NCBI GenBank assembly: GCA_002839315.1
Contig: PGXV01000004.1
Span: 286,787 to 350,786, forward strand
Source of the DNA: Spirochaetae bacterium HGW-Spirochaetae-3
Lineage (GTDB): Bacteria > Spirochaetota > Spirochaetia > Treponematales > UBA12059
Reading direction: 5' to 3'
Length of the DNA stretch: 64,000 bases
Shown here: one piece after another, positions 56,881 through 64,000 of the stretch
How positions within the stretch are numbered: position 1 is the stretch's first letter
Layout: each line of letters begins with the position of its first letter
Notes under the pieces: model-generated
Told to the model about the DNA's origin: nothing
Databases searched by the model: none
What the model saw: only the letters and a program-made list of their open reading frames with translations
Position numbers and translations under genes: made by a program

Positions 56881-57693
56881 ATGTATACGTGGTTCTCCAG
56901 CCTCGACCATACTATGCAGGCCCTGCTCGCTACGCTATTCACCTGGGGCGTCACCGCGCTCGGCGCCGGCATGGTGCTGTTCTTCAAGACCATCAATCGT
57001 AAGGTCCTCGACGCGATGCTCGGTTTCGCCGGCGGCGTCATGATAGCGGCGAGCTTCTGGTCGCTCTTGGCGCCGAGTATCGAGATGGCCGAGTCCATGG
57101 GCCTGCCCGGCTGGCTACCGGCGGTCGTAGGCTTCCTCGCGGGAGGAGGGTTCCTGAAGATAGTCGACAAGGTGACGCCTCACCTGCATATCGGCATGAA
57201 GACCGAGGACGCGGAGGGCCCCAAGACGACATGGAAGCGCAGCATCCTGCTCGTGCTGGCCATAACGCTGCATAATATACCCGAAGGGCTGGCCGTCGGC
57301 GTCGCGTTCGGCGCCATCGGGGCGGGACTGGGTTCGGCGACGCTCGCAGGCGCCATCGCGCTGGCCCTCGGTATCGGCCTGCAGAACTTCCCGGAAGGCG
57401 CGGCGGTATCCATACCGCTACGGCGGGAAGGGCTTTCGCGCGGCAAGAGCTTCTGGTACGGCCAGCTTTCCGGTATCGTCGAGCCTATAGCCGGCGTCAT
57501 CGGCGCGCTGCTCGTCGTCTCCATGAGGCCGCTCCTGCCCTACGCGCTGGCGTTCGCCGCCGGCGCCATGATCTACGTAGTCGTGGAGGAAGTCATCCCC
57601 GAGTCTCAGGGCTCCGGCAATTCGGACATATCGACGCTGGGGGCGCTCGGCGGCTTCGCGCTGATGATGTTCATGGACGTCGCCCTCGGCTAG
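56881..57693 (+). CDS. ZIP-family divalent metal transporter
   Basis: Protein of 270 residues with eight membrane helices. Helix IV carries [15 protein letters not shown] and helix [14 protein letters not shown], the paired metal-binding motifs HNxPEG and xNxPEG of ZIP proteins, usually for zinc. A short His/Glu loop ([15 protein letters not shown]) lies between helices III and IV, inside the cell. The C-terminal EEVIPES motif is also conserved. An open upstream extension is rejected because AAAGGA and the family start fit the ATG at 56881. Confidence 0.93.
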   Translation: MYTWFSSLDHTMQALLATLFTWGVTALGAGMVLFFKTINRKVLDAMLGFAGGVMIAASFWSLLAPSIEMAESMGLPGWLPAVVGFLAGGGFLKIVDKVTPHLHIGMKTEDAEGPKTTWKRSILLVLAITLHNIPEGLAVGVAFGAIGAGLGSATLAGAIALALGIGLQNFPEGAAVSIPLRREGLSRGKSFWYGQLSGIVEPIAGVIGALLVVSMRPLLPYALAFAAGAMIYVVVEEVIPESQGSGNSDISTLGALGGFALMMFMDVALG

Positions 57694-57724
57694 ACCGCCG
57701 GAGCCGTCCGGCGCTGGCTCGCGC

Positions 57725-57753
57725 TTGACAGCTGGGGCGGCTCGGCATAGTAT
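57725..57753 (+). promoter_or_regulatory. promoter of the flavodoxin-like gene, leaderless geometry
   Basis: TTGACA (57725-57730), 17 bases, TAGTAT (57748-57753), then eight bases to the GTG at 57762. This is one of the best consensus matches in the window, and no Shine-Dalgarno sequence follows. Confidence 0.65.
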
Positions 57754-57761
57754 TCATTACC

Positions 57762-58160
57762 GTGAAGAACGAAAAAACCAAAGTACTGGTGGTCTTCGAG
57801 GACGGTCGCGCGTCACTCGAGGCCATCGCCAAACGCATGAAGACGTCACTGGTCGACGAGGCCGCGATCAAGACGCGTTGCGCGTCGGAAGTCGCCGTCG
57901 CCGAGATACTCGCGGCCGACGCGTACGCGTTCGGCGTAAACGACGCCTCAGCCCCGGCCTGGACCGAGATAAAGCGCCTGTTCCAGGGCATGAACCTGGC
58001 GGGCCGCAAGGCGGGATTCTTTTCGGAGAAGAGTAAACAGGCCGACGGCCTTAAGGCTTCGTTCGCCCCGACAGAGCTCACCGTTCATGGCGATGACCTC
58101 GTCGCCGCCGGAGCAGACGTAGCCGCGGCTTGGGTTCATGCGCTCATCGCCGCGAAGTAG
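57762..58160 (+). CDS. flavodoxin-like protein (GTG start)
   Basis: Protein of 132 residues with a flavodoxin-type alpha/beta order: strand TKVLVVFEDGRASLEAIAKRM, EILAADAYAFGVNDASAPAWTEIKRLF and LAGRKAGFFSEKSKQADGLKASF. The phosphate loop typical of flavodoxins (T/SxTGxT) is not seen; FEDGRAS takes its place, so FMN binding is doubtful. It may be a regulatory or degenerate relative. The gene starts at GTG behind a strong promoter and may be leaderless; apt follows after 38 bases. Confidence 0.72.
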   Translation: MKNEKTKVLVVFEDGRASLEAIAKRMKTSLVDEAAIKTRCASEVAVAEILAADAYAFGVNDASAPAWTEIKRLFQGMNLAGRKAGFFSEKSKQADGLKASFAPTELTVHGDDLVAAGADVAAAWVHALIAAK

Positions 58161-58198
58161 CGGCGAACCTTCACCAACATCGACGATACGAGGTGCTT

Positions 58199-58732
58199 AT
58201 GTCCGCAGGTTTCAACCTAGACGACGCCATCAGGAAGGTGCCGGATTTTCCCAAGCCCGGCATCCTGTTCTATGATATTACCAGCGTCCTGACCAAGCCG
58301 GCAGCGTTCCGCTATTGCGTCGACGCCATGGTCAAGCTATACAAGTCCGCCGACCTCGACGCCATAGCGGCCATCGAGTCGCGCGGCTTCCTGTTCGCGG
58401 CCCCGCTGGCCGACAGGCTTGGTATACCGCTCATCCTCGTACGCAAGAAGGGCAAGCTGCCCGGGAAGACCATCAGCCGCAGCTACTGCCTGGAATACGG
58501 CACCGCCGAGATAGAGATACACGAGGCCGATATACCCAAGGGAGGCAAGGTGCTCCTCGTCGACGACCTCATAGCCACGGGAGGCACCCTCCGGGCGGCC
58601 GCCGACGTACTGATACAGGGCGGCGCAGAACCGACCGGCGTATTCGGCGTCATCGGCCTGCCCTTCCTCCATTACGAAGAGGCGCTGCGCGGCCTCGAAG
58701 TCCGGACGCTCATCGAGTACTTCGGAGAATAA
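58199..58732 (+). CDS. apt: adenine phosphoribosyltransferase
   Basis: Protein of 177 residues. It starts with LDDAIRKVPDFPKPGILFYDIT, the Apt signature. IAAIESRGFLFAAPLADRLG, the flexible loop, LVRKKGKLPGKTISRSYCLEYG and the PRPP-binding VLLVDDLIATGGTLRAA are all present. It salvages adenine with PRPP to AMP. gpmI follows after 9 bases. The start is the ATG at 58199, preceded by GAGGTG; seven of its fifteen Ile codons are ATA. Confidence 0.97.
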   Translation: MSAGFNLDDAIRKVPDFPKPGILFYDITSVLTKPAAFRYCVDAMVKLYKSADLDAIAAIESRGFLFAAPLADRLGIPLILVRKKGKLPGKTISRSYCLEYGTAEIEIHEADIPKGGKVLLVDDLIATGGTLRAAADVLIQGGAEPTGVFGVIGLPFLHYEEALRGLEVRTLIEYFGE

Positions 58733-58741
58733 GGAGCCCAC

Positions 58742-60403
58742 ATGTCCATTTCCCTCGTTAAGAACAACGCCTGGCACCCCAGGCGAGGCCCCGTCGTGCT
58801 CGTTATCATGGACGGCGTCGGATACGGCAAGTACAAGGAAGGCGACGCCGCCGCGGACGCCGACATGAGGCATCTCCGCTCCATGGAGAAATCCTGCCCC
58901 TCTACGAGGCTCAAGGCCCACGGCAAGGCGGTAGGCCTGCCGTCCGACGACGATATGGGCAACAGCGAAGTGGGACATAACGCTATAGGCTGCGGACGGG
59001 TCTTCGCTCAGGGCGCCAAGCTCGTATCAGCGTCCATAGAGTCGGGCGCGATGTTCCGCGGCGACACGTGGAAGAAGCTCGTATCGAACGTCAACGCGGG
59101 CGACGGCCGCGCGCTTCACTTCCTCGGCCTGTTCTCGGACGGCAACGTGCACTCGCATATAGACCACCTGAAGGCGATGATATCCCGCGCCAAGGAAGAC
59201 GGCGTCAGGCGCGTCCGCGTCCACGTCCTCCTGGACGGTCGCGACGTCGGCGAGCAGAGCGCCCTCGAGTATCTGGAGCCCTTCGAGTCCTTCCTGTCAG
59301 GGCTTTCCGGTGGCGGCTACGATTACCGCATAGCGTCCGGCGGCGGGAGGCAGTACATAACGATGGACCGCTACGGCGCCGACTGGTCGATGGTGGATCG
59401 CGGTTGGAAGGCCCACGTGCTGGGCCAGGGCGCCCGCTTCAAGAGCGCCAAGGAAGCCGTGCTCAGCTACCGCGCGGAGAAGCCGTCGCTGATCGACCAG
59501 GACATGCACGAGTTCGTCATCGAGGAGAACGGGACGCCTATCGGAACCGTCGAGGACGGCGATTCGTTCGTCTACTTCAACTTCCGAGGCGACCGGGCGC
59601 TCGAGATAACGGCCGCGTTCGAGGACGACGACTTCGACCATTTCGACAGGATACGCCGACCGAGGATAGCCTACGCCGGCATGATGGAGTACGACGGCGA
59701 CCTGCACGTGCCCTCCGCGTACCTCGTCAGCCCGCCCTCCATAGACAGGACCGCCGGCGAGTACCTGGCCGGGTCCGGCGTACCGATGCTCGCGATTTCG
59801 GAGACGCAGAAATACGGCCACGTCACCTATTTCTTCAACGGCAACCGACAGGGCAAGTTCGACGAGAAGCTGGAGGACTACGTAGAGATAAAGAGCGACG
59901 TCGTCCCGTTCGAGCAACGGCCGTGGATGAAAACCGCCGAGATAACCGATACCGTACTCGCGGCGATAGAGAGCGGGAAGTACCGTTTCATCCGCCTGAA
60001 CTATCCTAACGGCGACATGGTCGGCCACACCGGCGTCTATCAGGCGGTCGTCTGCGGCCTCGAGGGCATGGACCTGCAGCTAGAGCGGCTCAGGCTGGCC
60101 GTGCTTAAGGCCGGCGGCGTGCTTATCCTGACCGCCGACCACGGCAACTCCGACGACATGTTCGAGCACGACAAGAAGACCGGCGCGGTCACGATCAAGG
60201 CCGACGGCGAGCCCCGCGCCAAGACGAGCCATTCGCTCAATCCGGTGCCATGCGTCGTATACGACCCCGAGTGCGGGGGCGAGTACGAGAGCGCCCTCCG
60301 CGAAGGCCTCGGCATCAGCTCGATCGCCGCGACCTTCATAGAGATGCTCGGGTTCGAGGCTCCTGAAGGCTACGACCCGTCCGTGCTCGTCCCCAGGAAA
60401 TGA
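58742..60403 (+). CDS. gpmI: cofactor-independent phosphoglycerate mutase
   Basis: Alkaline-phosphatase-fold enzyme of 553 residues interconverting 3- and 2-phosphoglycerate. Metal and phospho sites are visible: VLVIMDGVGYG, the nucleophile serine in DDDMGNSEVGHNAIG, VHVLLDGRDVGEQSALEY, FFNGNRQ and ILTADHGNSDDM with TSHSLNPVP near the end. It has about 30-40 residues more than typical GpmI, mainly insertions in the phosphotransferase domain (KYKEGDAAADADMRHLRS). It is co-oriented with apt and the CYTH gene. Confidence 0.96.
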   Translation: MSISLVKNNAWHPRRGPVVLVIMDGVGYGKYKEGDAAADADMRHLRSMEKSCPSTRLKAHGKAVGLPSDDDMGNSEVGHNAIGCGRVFAQGAKLVSASIESGAMFRGDTWKKLVSNVNAGDGRALHFLGLFSDGNVHSHIDHLKAMISRAKEDGVRRVRVHVLLDGRDVGEQSALEYLEPFESFLSGLSGGGYDYRIASGGGRQYITMDRYGADWSMVDRGWKAHVLGQGARFKSAKEAVLSYRAEKPSLIDQDMHEFVIEENGTPIGTVEDGDSFVYFNFRGDRALEITAAFEDDDFDHFDRIRRPRIAYAGMMEYDGDLHVPSAYLVSPPSIDRTAGEYLAGSGVPMLAISETQKYGHVTYFFNGNRQGKFDEKLEDYVEIKSDVVPFEQRPWMKTAEITDTVLAAIESGKYRFIRLNYPNGDMVGHTGVYQAVVCGLEGMDLQLERLRLAVLKAGGVLILTADHGNSDDMFEHDKKTGAVTIKADGEPRAKTSHSLNPVPCVVYDPECGGEYESALREGLGISSIAATFIEMLGFEAPEGYDPSVLVPRK

Positions 60404-60416
60404 CGCGGCGACGCCC

Positions 60417-60980
60417 ATGATGGAGATAGAGCTGAAGGCCAGGGTACGAGATCCGGTAGCCGTCGAGGCCAAGGTCGGATCGTTCGCCCGATTCGTCAGG
60501 AGCTTCGATAAGGCCGACGAGTACTGGCACGGCCCCGAGTGGCGCTTCGCGCGGGGGACAAAAGGCTTCAGGCTCCGCATGGACGACGGCAAGGCCGTCG
60601 TCACCTTCAAGCAGAAGCGTAACGACGGCGGCATCGAAGTGAACCGGGAGACCGAGTTCGAGGTCTCCGACGCCGCGGCCTTCACGGCGCTCGTGGAACG
60701 CATCGGCTGCGAGCCGTTCTACCGAAAGCGCAAGCGCGGCAACGCCTACGAGCACGACGGCTGTACGATAGAGATGGTCCGCGTCGACGGCCTAGGGGAC
60801 TTCATAGAGATAGAGAACCTGCTGGAACGGGACGACCCCGCGGCGATCGCGCTGGCGCAGGGGACCATACGGACCATCCTCGCCATGGCAGGAGTGCCCG
60901 ACGGCGAGATAGAAGGCCGCAGCTACTCGGAACTCGTGCTCGGAGACGCCGCGCCGGGTCGGTCGCCGAGCTCGATATAG
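60417..60980 (+). CDS. CYTH-domain protein (CyaB/thiamine-triphosphatase type)
   Basis: Protein of 187 residues starting MMEIELKARV, the ExExK signature of CYTH tunnel enzymes that hydrolyse or cyclise triphosphates. Further strands carry FRLRMDDGKAVVTFKQKR, EVNRETEFEV, KRKRGNAYEHDGCTIEMVRVDGLGDFIEIE. The activity may be class IV adenylate cyclase, thiamine triphosphatase or inorganic triphosphatase; sequence alone cannot decide. Its 3' end overlaps plsC tail to tail by 58 bases. Confidence 0.87.
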   Translation: MMEIELKARVRDPVAVEAKVGSFARFVRSFDKADEYWHGPEWRFARGTKGFRLRMDDGKAVVTFKQKRNDGGIEVNRETEFEVSDAAAFTALVERIGCEPFYRKRKRGNAYEHDGCTIEMVRVDGLGDFIEIENLLERDDPAAIALAQGTIRTILAMAGVPDGEIEGRSYSELVLGDAAPGRSPSSI

Positions 60981-61642
60981 CGCATCGACGCGGCCTCCGG
61001 CTCGGGATAGGCCCCCCGCTGGCGATCCGGCAGCAGTAACGCGAGCCGGTTCATGACCGCGTCTGTCATCTCGGTGCGTACGCTGCGGGGAACGCTACGC
61101 CCTCCCCCCTCCGGAGGGACGAGCCTGAAGACCGGCCCCACCCTCACCGTAAAGCGCGTACGCCGGCACGACTTGAAGTTCTTCCAGAAACGCTCGCCTC
61201 CAGAATGCGCTACCGGCATGATGGGAGCGCCGCTCCTCAAGGCGAGCTGCACGACGCCGCCATGCCCCCTCTGTAGCCTGCCGTGGCCGCTTCTCGTACC
61301 TTCCGGCGCGACCATCAGTATGCCGCCCCTATCGAGTACGTCCAGCGCCTTCCTCATCGCCGATATGTCCACGCCGTCGCGGTCGATCGCGATGGCCTCC
61401 CAGGAATCGGCCAGCGCCCCGAGCACGGGATTATCCCAGGTCTCGCGCTTCACGAGGCCTACTGCGTAGCGCGGGTAGAGAAACGCGTAGATCAGCGGAA
61501 CCTCGAGGAAGTTGACGTGGTTGAGCACGACGATAAGCGGTCCGGCGTCCGGGATGCGCTTCATGTCGACGGCGTCGATCCGGCAGATCATCGAGAGGAT
61601 GAACCTGATGACGGGGGTCACGATCCTGGACGAGGTCGTCAT
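60923..61642 (-). CDS. plsC: 1-acyl-glycerol-3-phosphate acyltransferase (PlsC-like)
   Basis: Protein of 239 residues with an N-terminal membrane segment. The catalytic block reads NHVNFLEVP, so the usual NHx4D has Glu in place of Asp. VAPEGTRS is the EGTRS motif and IMPVAHSGGERFWK the IPV block. It makes phosphatidic acid from lysophosphatidic acid. It is the second gene of an operon with the DAG-kinase-like gene, one base apart, which supports a shared role in phospholipid metabolism. The acyl donor cannot be read from sequence. Confidence 0.85.
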   Translation of the reverse strand: MTTSSRIVTPVIRFILSMICRIDAVDMKRIPDAGPLIVVLNHVNFLEVPLIYAFLYPRYAVGLVKRETWDNPVLGALADSWEAIAIDRDGVDISAMRKALDVLDRGGILMVAPEGTRSGHGRLQRGHGGVVQLALRSGAPIMPVAHSGGERFWKNFKSCRRTRFTVRVGPVFRLVPPEGGGRSVPRSVRTEMTDAVMNRLALLLPDRQRGAYPEPEAASMRYIELGDRPGAASPSTSSE

Positions 61643-61643
61643 G

Positions 61644-62609
61644 CTATCGACGAGGCGCCTTCAGGCGAGCGACCCGCCCGGGATCGCAGATAATGGTCAG
61701 GGCGCCCGCAAGGCATTCCACCTCGAGGGAGCGGCCGTCGACGCATACGGTCTCGCCGTCGGCGTGAACGATCAGCCCGCCGTCGGGGGCGGTAATCGTC
61801 AGGCTGGACGCGCTCATCATCGTTATCTTCGCATGGCCGGCCTGGGTACCCTTCGTATAACGCACCATCAGGTCGATCATCTCCCGCCTATTAAGCCTCT
61901 CGGCCACGCACAGCTCGAACCGGCCGTCATGGTTCTCGGCGTCGGGCGCCATGAAGAAGGTACCGCCCATGCGCTTGCCGTTCATGATCGATACCTGCGT
62001 GCTACGCTGCTCTACCGCCTGGCCGTCGTAGACGAGGCGGATGAACGGAGCGTCCGGGAATATCAGGAAGGTCTTGAGCGCGCCAAGCACGTAGGCCATG
62101 AAGCCGTGCACGCGCTTCATCTTGGCCGCTTCCAGACCTACGATCGTGTCGAATCCGACGCCGATCCCGTTGGCGAAGTACTTACCGCCGGGATAGTCGC
62201 CGCCCTTGACGAGGCCTACGTCCATGACCCTGCGCTCGCCGGCTACGAGTACCGCTACGCACTCTTCCAGCGTCCCCGGGAGGTCGGCGCCGTAGGCGAA
62301 ATCGTTGCCCCTGCCGACGCTGAAAGCCGCGAGCACCGGGACGGGACGGCCAGTCGATCGCGCGGCCATCAGGCCGTTGACGACCTCGTTGACCGTTCCG
62401 TCGCCGCCTGCGGCGATAACGACGTCGTAGCCTGCGGCTCCGGCCCCCGCCGCTATCTCCGTCGCGTGGCCGACCCTCTCGGTCAGGCTAATGTCGAAGG
62501 CTAGTCCCGAGGCGCTCATCAACCGCTCTATCTCGGGTAAGCGTTCGCCGGCCGTGCCTTTGCCGGCGACGGGATTGAGAATAACCAGTATCCTGTCTTT
62601 TTCATTCAT
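61644..62609 (-). CDS. diacylglycerol/lipid kinase (DagK/YegS family)
   Basis: Protein of 321 residues. The N-terminal kinase domain has ILVILNPVAGKGTA, IAAGGDGTVNEVVNGL (the GGDGT ATP-binding motif) and VLAAFSVGRGNDFAY. The C-terminal beta domain has YFANGIGVGFDTIV and DGRFELCV. Family members phosphorylate diacylglycerol or related lipids, feeding phosphatidic acid pools; plsC follows directly. A TATAGT lies nine bases before the ATG, but no good -35 box is visible. Confidence 0.9.
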   Translation of the reverse strand: MNEKDRILVILNPVAGKGTAGERLPEIERLMSASGLAFDISLTERVGHATEIAAGAGAAGYDVVIAAGGDGTVNEVVNGLMAARSTGRPVPVLAAFSVGRGNDFAYGADLPGTLEECVAVLVAGERRVMDVGLVKGGDYPGGKYFANGIGVGFDTIVGLEAAKMKRVHGFMAYVLGALKTFLIFPDAPFIRLVYDGQAVEQRSTQVSIMNGKRMGGTFFMAPDAENHDGRFELCVAERLNRREMIDLMVRYTKGTQAGHAKITMMSASSLTITAPDGGLIVHADGETVCVDGRSLEVECLAGALTIICDPGRVARLKAPRR

Positions 62610-62681
62610 ATTGATATTACTATAAACCGTTACGCGTGCCGGCGCCAGACGTAAAACGGTGGGGGCGCTCGCATTGGATGG

Positions 62682-64000
62682 CTACGGGTGCCGGTCCAGG
62701 TAGTCCAGGAAGACCGCGACCCGCTCGTGGACGAAGAAGTCCCGCGCCCGCGGCCGAGTCCTGAGTACGAGGCCCTCGAGCTTCGTGACGCGTGAGATGG
62801 CGACATACGCTTGTCCGGCCGCGAAGGCGCCTCGCGAGAGGTCGACGAAGACCCGCTCGAGCGTTCTGCCCTGGGCCCGGTGTATCGTCAGGGCCCAGCC
62901 GGGCTGAAGCGGTAGTTGGCCGTACTGGTCGGTCGCCTCCTCCTCTATACGCTCGCCTCGAAGTACGTACCGAACCCGCCGCCAGACGTGGAACCCGACC
63001 CTGAACTCTCCCGAATCGTCTCGGAGCGTAGCGCCCGCCTCGTCGAGCCCGGTAACGATAGCCAGGGCCCCGTTGGCCCAGCGCCCGCCAGGGTCGTTGG
63101 CGGTGAGGAGAACCCTCGCGCCTACCTTAAGCTCGAGATCGCGCGGCACGGGCAGTTCGTCTTCGTCAATATCCTTCGCGAAGCGGCCGTCCGCGCTCGC
63201 GGCGTAGATGCGCGACGGCCCCGGTAAGGCCGCGAGCCTGTACGCGTTGATCCGCTGCGCCTCGGCCCGGGTGGAAGTAAGCACGAGGTGATCGGGAGGC
63301 GGCTTCCTTCCCTCGGGGAGGACTCGGGATGCCAGGAGCCGAAGGTCGCCGTCGGAAACGTCGCCCGAGCGGCATCGGTCAAGGGTCGAGAGGAATTCCG
63401 CCTCGCTCTGCCTGAAGACCCGCGTGAAATCAACCCGCTTCATCGTCCGGGAACGCGTCCGCAGGACCTTCGACGAGAAGAAGAACGGGCTCTTGTAACG
63501 CTCCTCGAAGAGAGCGCCCGCCCTGCTCGCCTCGTCGGGCTCGACGGGAGGCAGCTGGTACGGATCCCCGAATATAATCAAGCGAGCGCCGCCGAAGGGC
63601 AGCCTCGCCGCGCGCTTCGCCGCGCGCTTCGCCCCGCGCATCCGCCGGTCGATCTCGTCGAGGAGGTCGGCGCGGACCATGGATATCTCGTCGATGACGA
63701 GCGTCTCGACCGTGGCGAGGAGAGGATAGAGACGCCTCTCCCGTTCGGCGTCGAGCTTCGTCTCCAGGTAGACCGGCGCTCGTGGGTCTATCCAGAAGAA
63801 GCTGTGAATCGTCTGCCCTCCTATCGAGAGCGCCGCCACGCCAGTCGGCGCAAGGTAGACCGCGTTCCTCGGCTTCAGCTCGGTCTTGAGATGGGCGAGG
63901 AAGGTCGACTTGCCCGTTCCCGCACGCCCGGATATCCAGACCAGGCGTTCACTCTCGTCGGCGATCAAGGATATCGCCGCCTTCATTTCGTCCGTAAGCA
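62682..64000 (-). CDS. Pif1/RecD-like DNA helicase, N-terminus cut by window edge
   Basis: Superfamily 1B helicase. The visible part has Walker A WISGRAGTGKSTFLAHLK, APTGVAALSIGGQTIHSFF, Walker B LVIDEISMVRADLLDEIDRR, IIFGDPYQLPPVEP, FTRVFRQSEAEF, and the C-terminal LTIHRAQGRTLERV and AGQAYVAISRVTKLEGL motifs. These match Pif1-like 5'-3' helicases, which unwind G-rich structures and hybrids. An ATG at 63986 exists, but the frame stays open to the window edge with LTDEM, a typical Q-motif start, so the true start lies outside. Confidence 0.9.
   Translation of the reverse strand, partial: LTDEMKAAISLIADESERLVWISGRAGTGKSTFLAHLKTELKPRNAVYLAPTGVAALSIGGQTIHSFFWIDPRAPVYLETKLDAERERRLYPLLATVETLVIDEISMVRADLLDEIDRRMRGAKRAAKRAARLPFGGARLIIFGDPYQLPPVEPDEASRAGALFEERYKSPFFFSSKVLRTRSRTMKRVDFTRVFRQSEAEFLSTLDRCRSGDVSDGDLRLLASRVLPEGRKPPPDHLVLTSTRAEAQRINAYRLAALPGPSRIYAASADGRFAKDIDEDELPVPRDLELKVGARVLLTANDPGGRWANGALAIVTGLDEAGATLRDDSGEFRVGFHVWRRVRYVLRGERIEEEATDQYGQLPLQPGWALTIHRAQGRTLERVFVDLSRGAFAAGQAYVAISRVTKLEGLVLRTRPRARDFFVHERVAVFLDYLDRHP

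Overview
The window is one contiguous, gene-dense stretch of a GC-rich bacterial chromosome. It most likely comes from a spirochaete (class Spirochaetia, treponeme-like). This placement is an inference from several features: a shortened division/cell-wall cluster (mraZ-rsmH-ftsL-murF-mraY-ftsW-ftsQ-ftsA-ftsZ) without ftsI, murE, murG or murC; many lipoproteins with loose lipoboxes; a second EF-G-like GTPase; an rpoZ-miaA pair next to zapA; and a RsbU/RsbV/RsbW-type partner-switching set. Most genes are strongly GC-rich, yet the isoleucine codon ATA is common. No CRISPR array, insertion sequence, prophage or integrase-flanked island is visible, and no intergenic gap exceeds about 255 bases.

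Layout. Bases 1-9361 (minus strand) hold a truncated xerD and the division and wall cluster, read from a promoter with four MraZ-type repeats. Bases 9.5-14.6 kb hold a small conserved-looking protein, a ComFB-like protein, a TtcA-like PP-loop enzyme, an HD phosphohydrolase, a lipoprotein and a PilZ protein. Bases 14.6-17.5 kb are a membrane SpoIIE/RsbU phosphatase with its STAS and HATPase partners. Bases 17.7-23.8 kb hold a 927-residue unknown protein, an RlmM-like methyltransferase, a GH20 hexosaminidase and a lipoprotein. Bases 23.7-34.6 kb carry a Rep/PcrA helicase, a small membrane exporter, a long Lhr helicase, an ankyrin lipoprotein and an EF-G-like GTPase. Two tRNA genes (Pro-TGG, Arg-TCT) follow. 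Next come infC-rpmI-rplT, a coiled-coil gene, zapA, rpoZ and miaA. Bases 39.4-43.3 kb are an anaerobic ribonucleotide reductase operon (nrdR-nrdD-radical/thioredoxin gene-nrdG). Bases 43.4-47.8 kb hold a coiled-coil protein, an RNA m5C methyltransferase, a HAD phosphatase, a phosphohexomutase and an exonuclease. Bases 48.1-56.7 kb are a surface block: a 2127-residue lipoprotein, an anchored M23-type protein and an outer-membrane barrel. The rest is a ZIP transporter, a flavodoxin-like protein, apt, gpmI, a CYTH protein, plsC, a DAG-kinase-like gene and a truncated Pif1-like helicase.

Most striking points. (1) The class III ribonucleotide reductase is split: NrdD stops just after its zinc site, and the missing glycyl-radical loop sits on the next small gene, fused to a thioredoxin-like CPNC domain. 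(2) At least seven genes have a good -35/-10 promoter whose -10 box ends only 6-8 bases before the start codon and no Shine-Dalgarno sequence, which points to leaderless mRNAs. (3) Two genes can only be full length if they start at CTG (ftsA) or ATC (the M23-type protein). (4) The giant lipoprotein carries an in-frame, lower-GC insertion of about 160 codons encoding two barrel-sandwich-like repeats, and its promoter lies in a cluster of six TCGACA/TGTCGA half-sites. (5) Homopolymer tracts sit in the ribosome-binding site of ftsZ (G8) and in the promoter spacer of the M23-type gene (C7).
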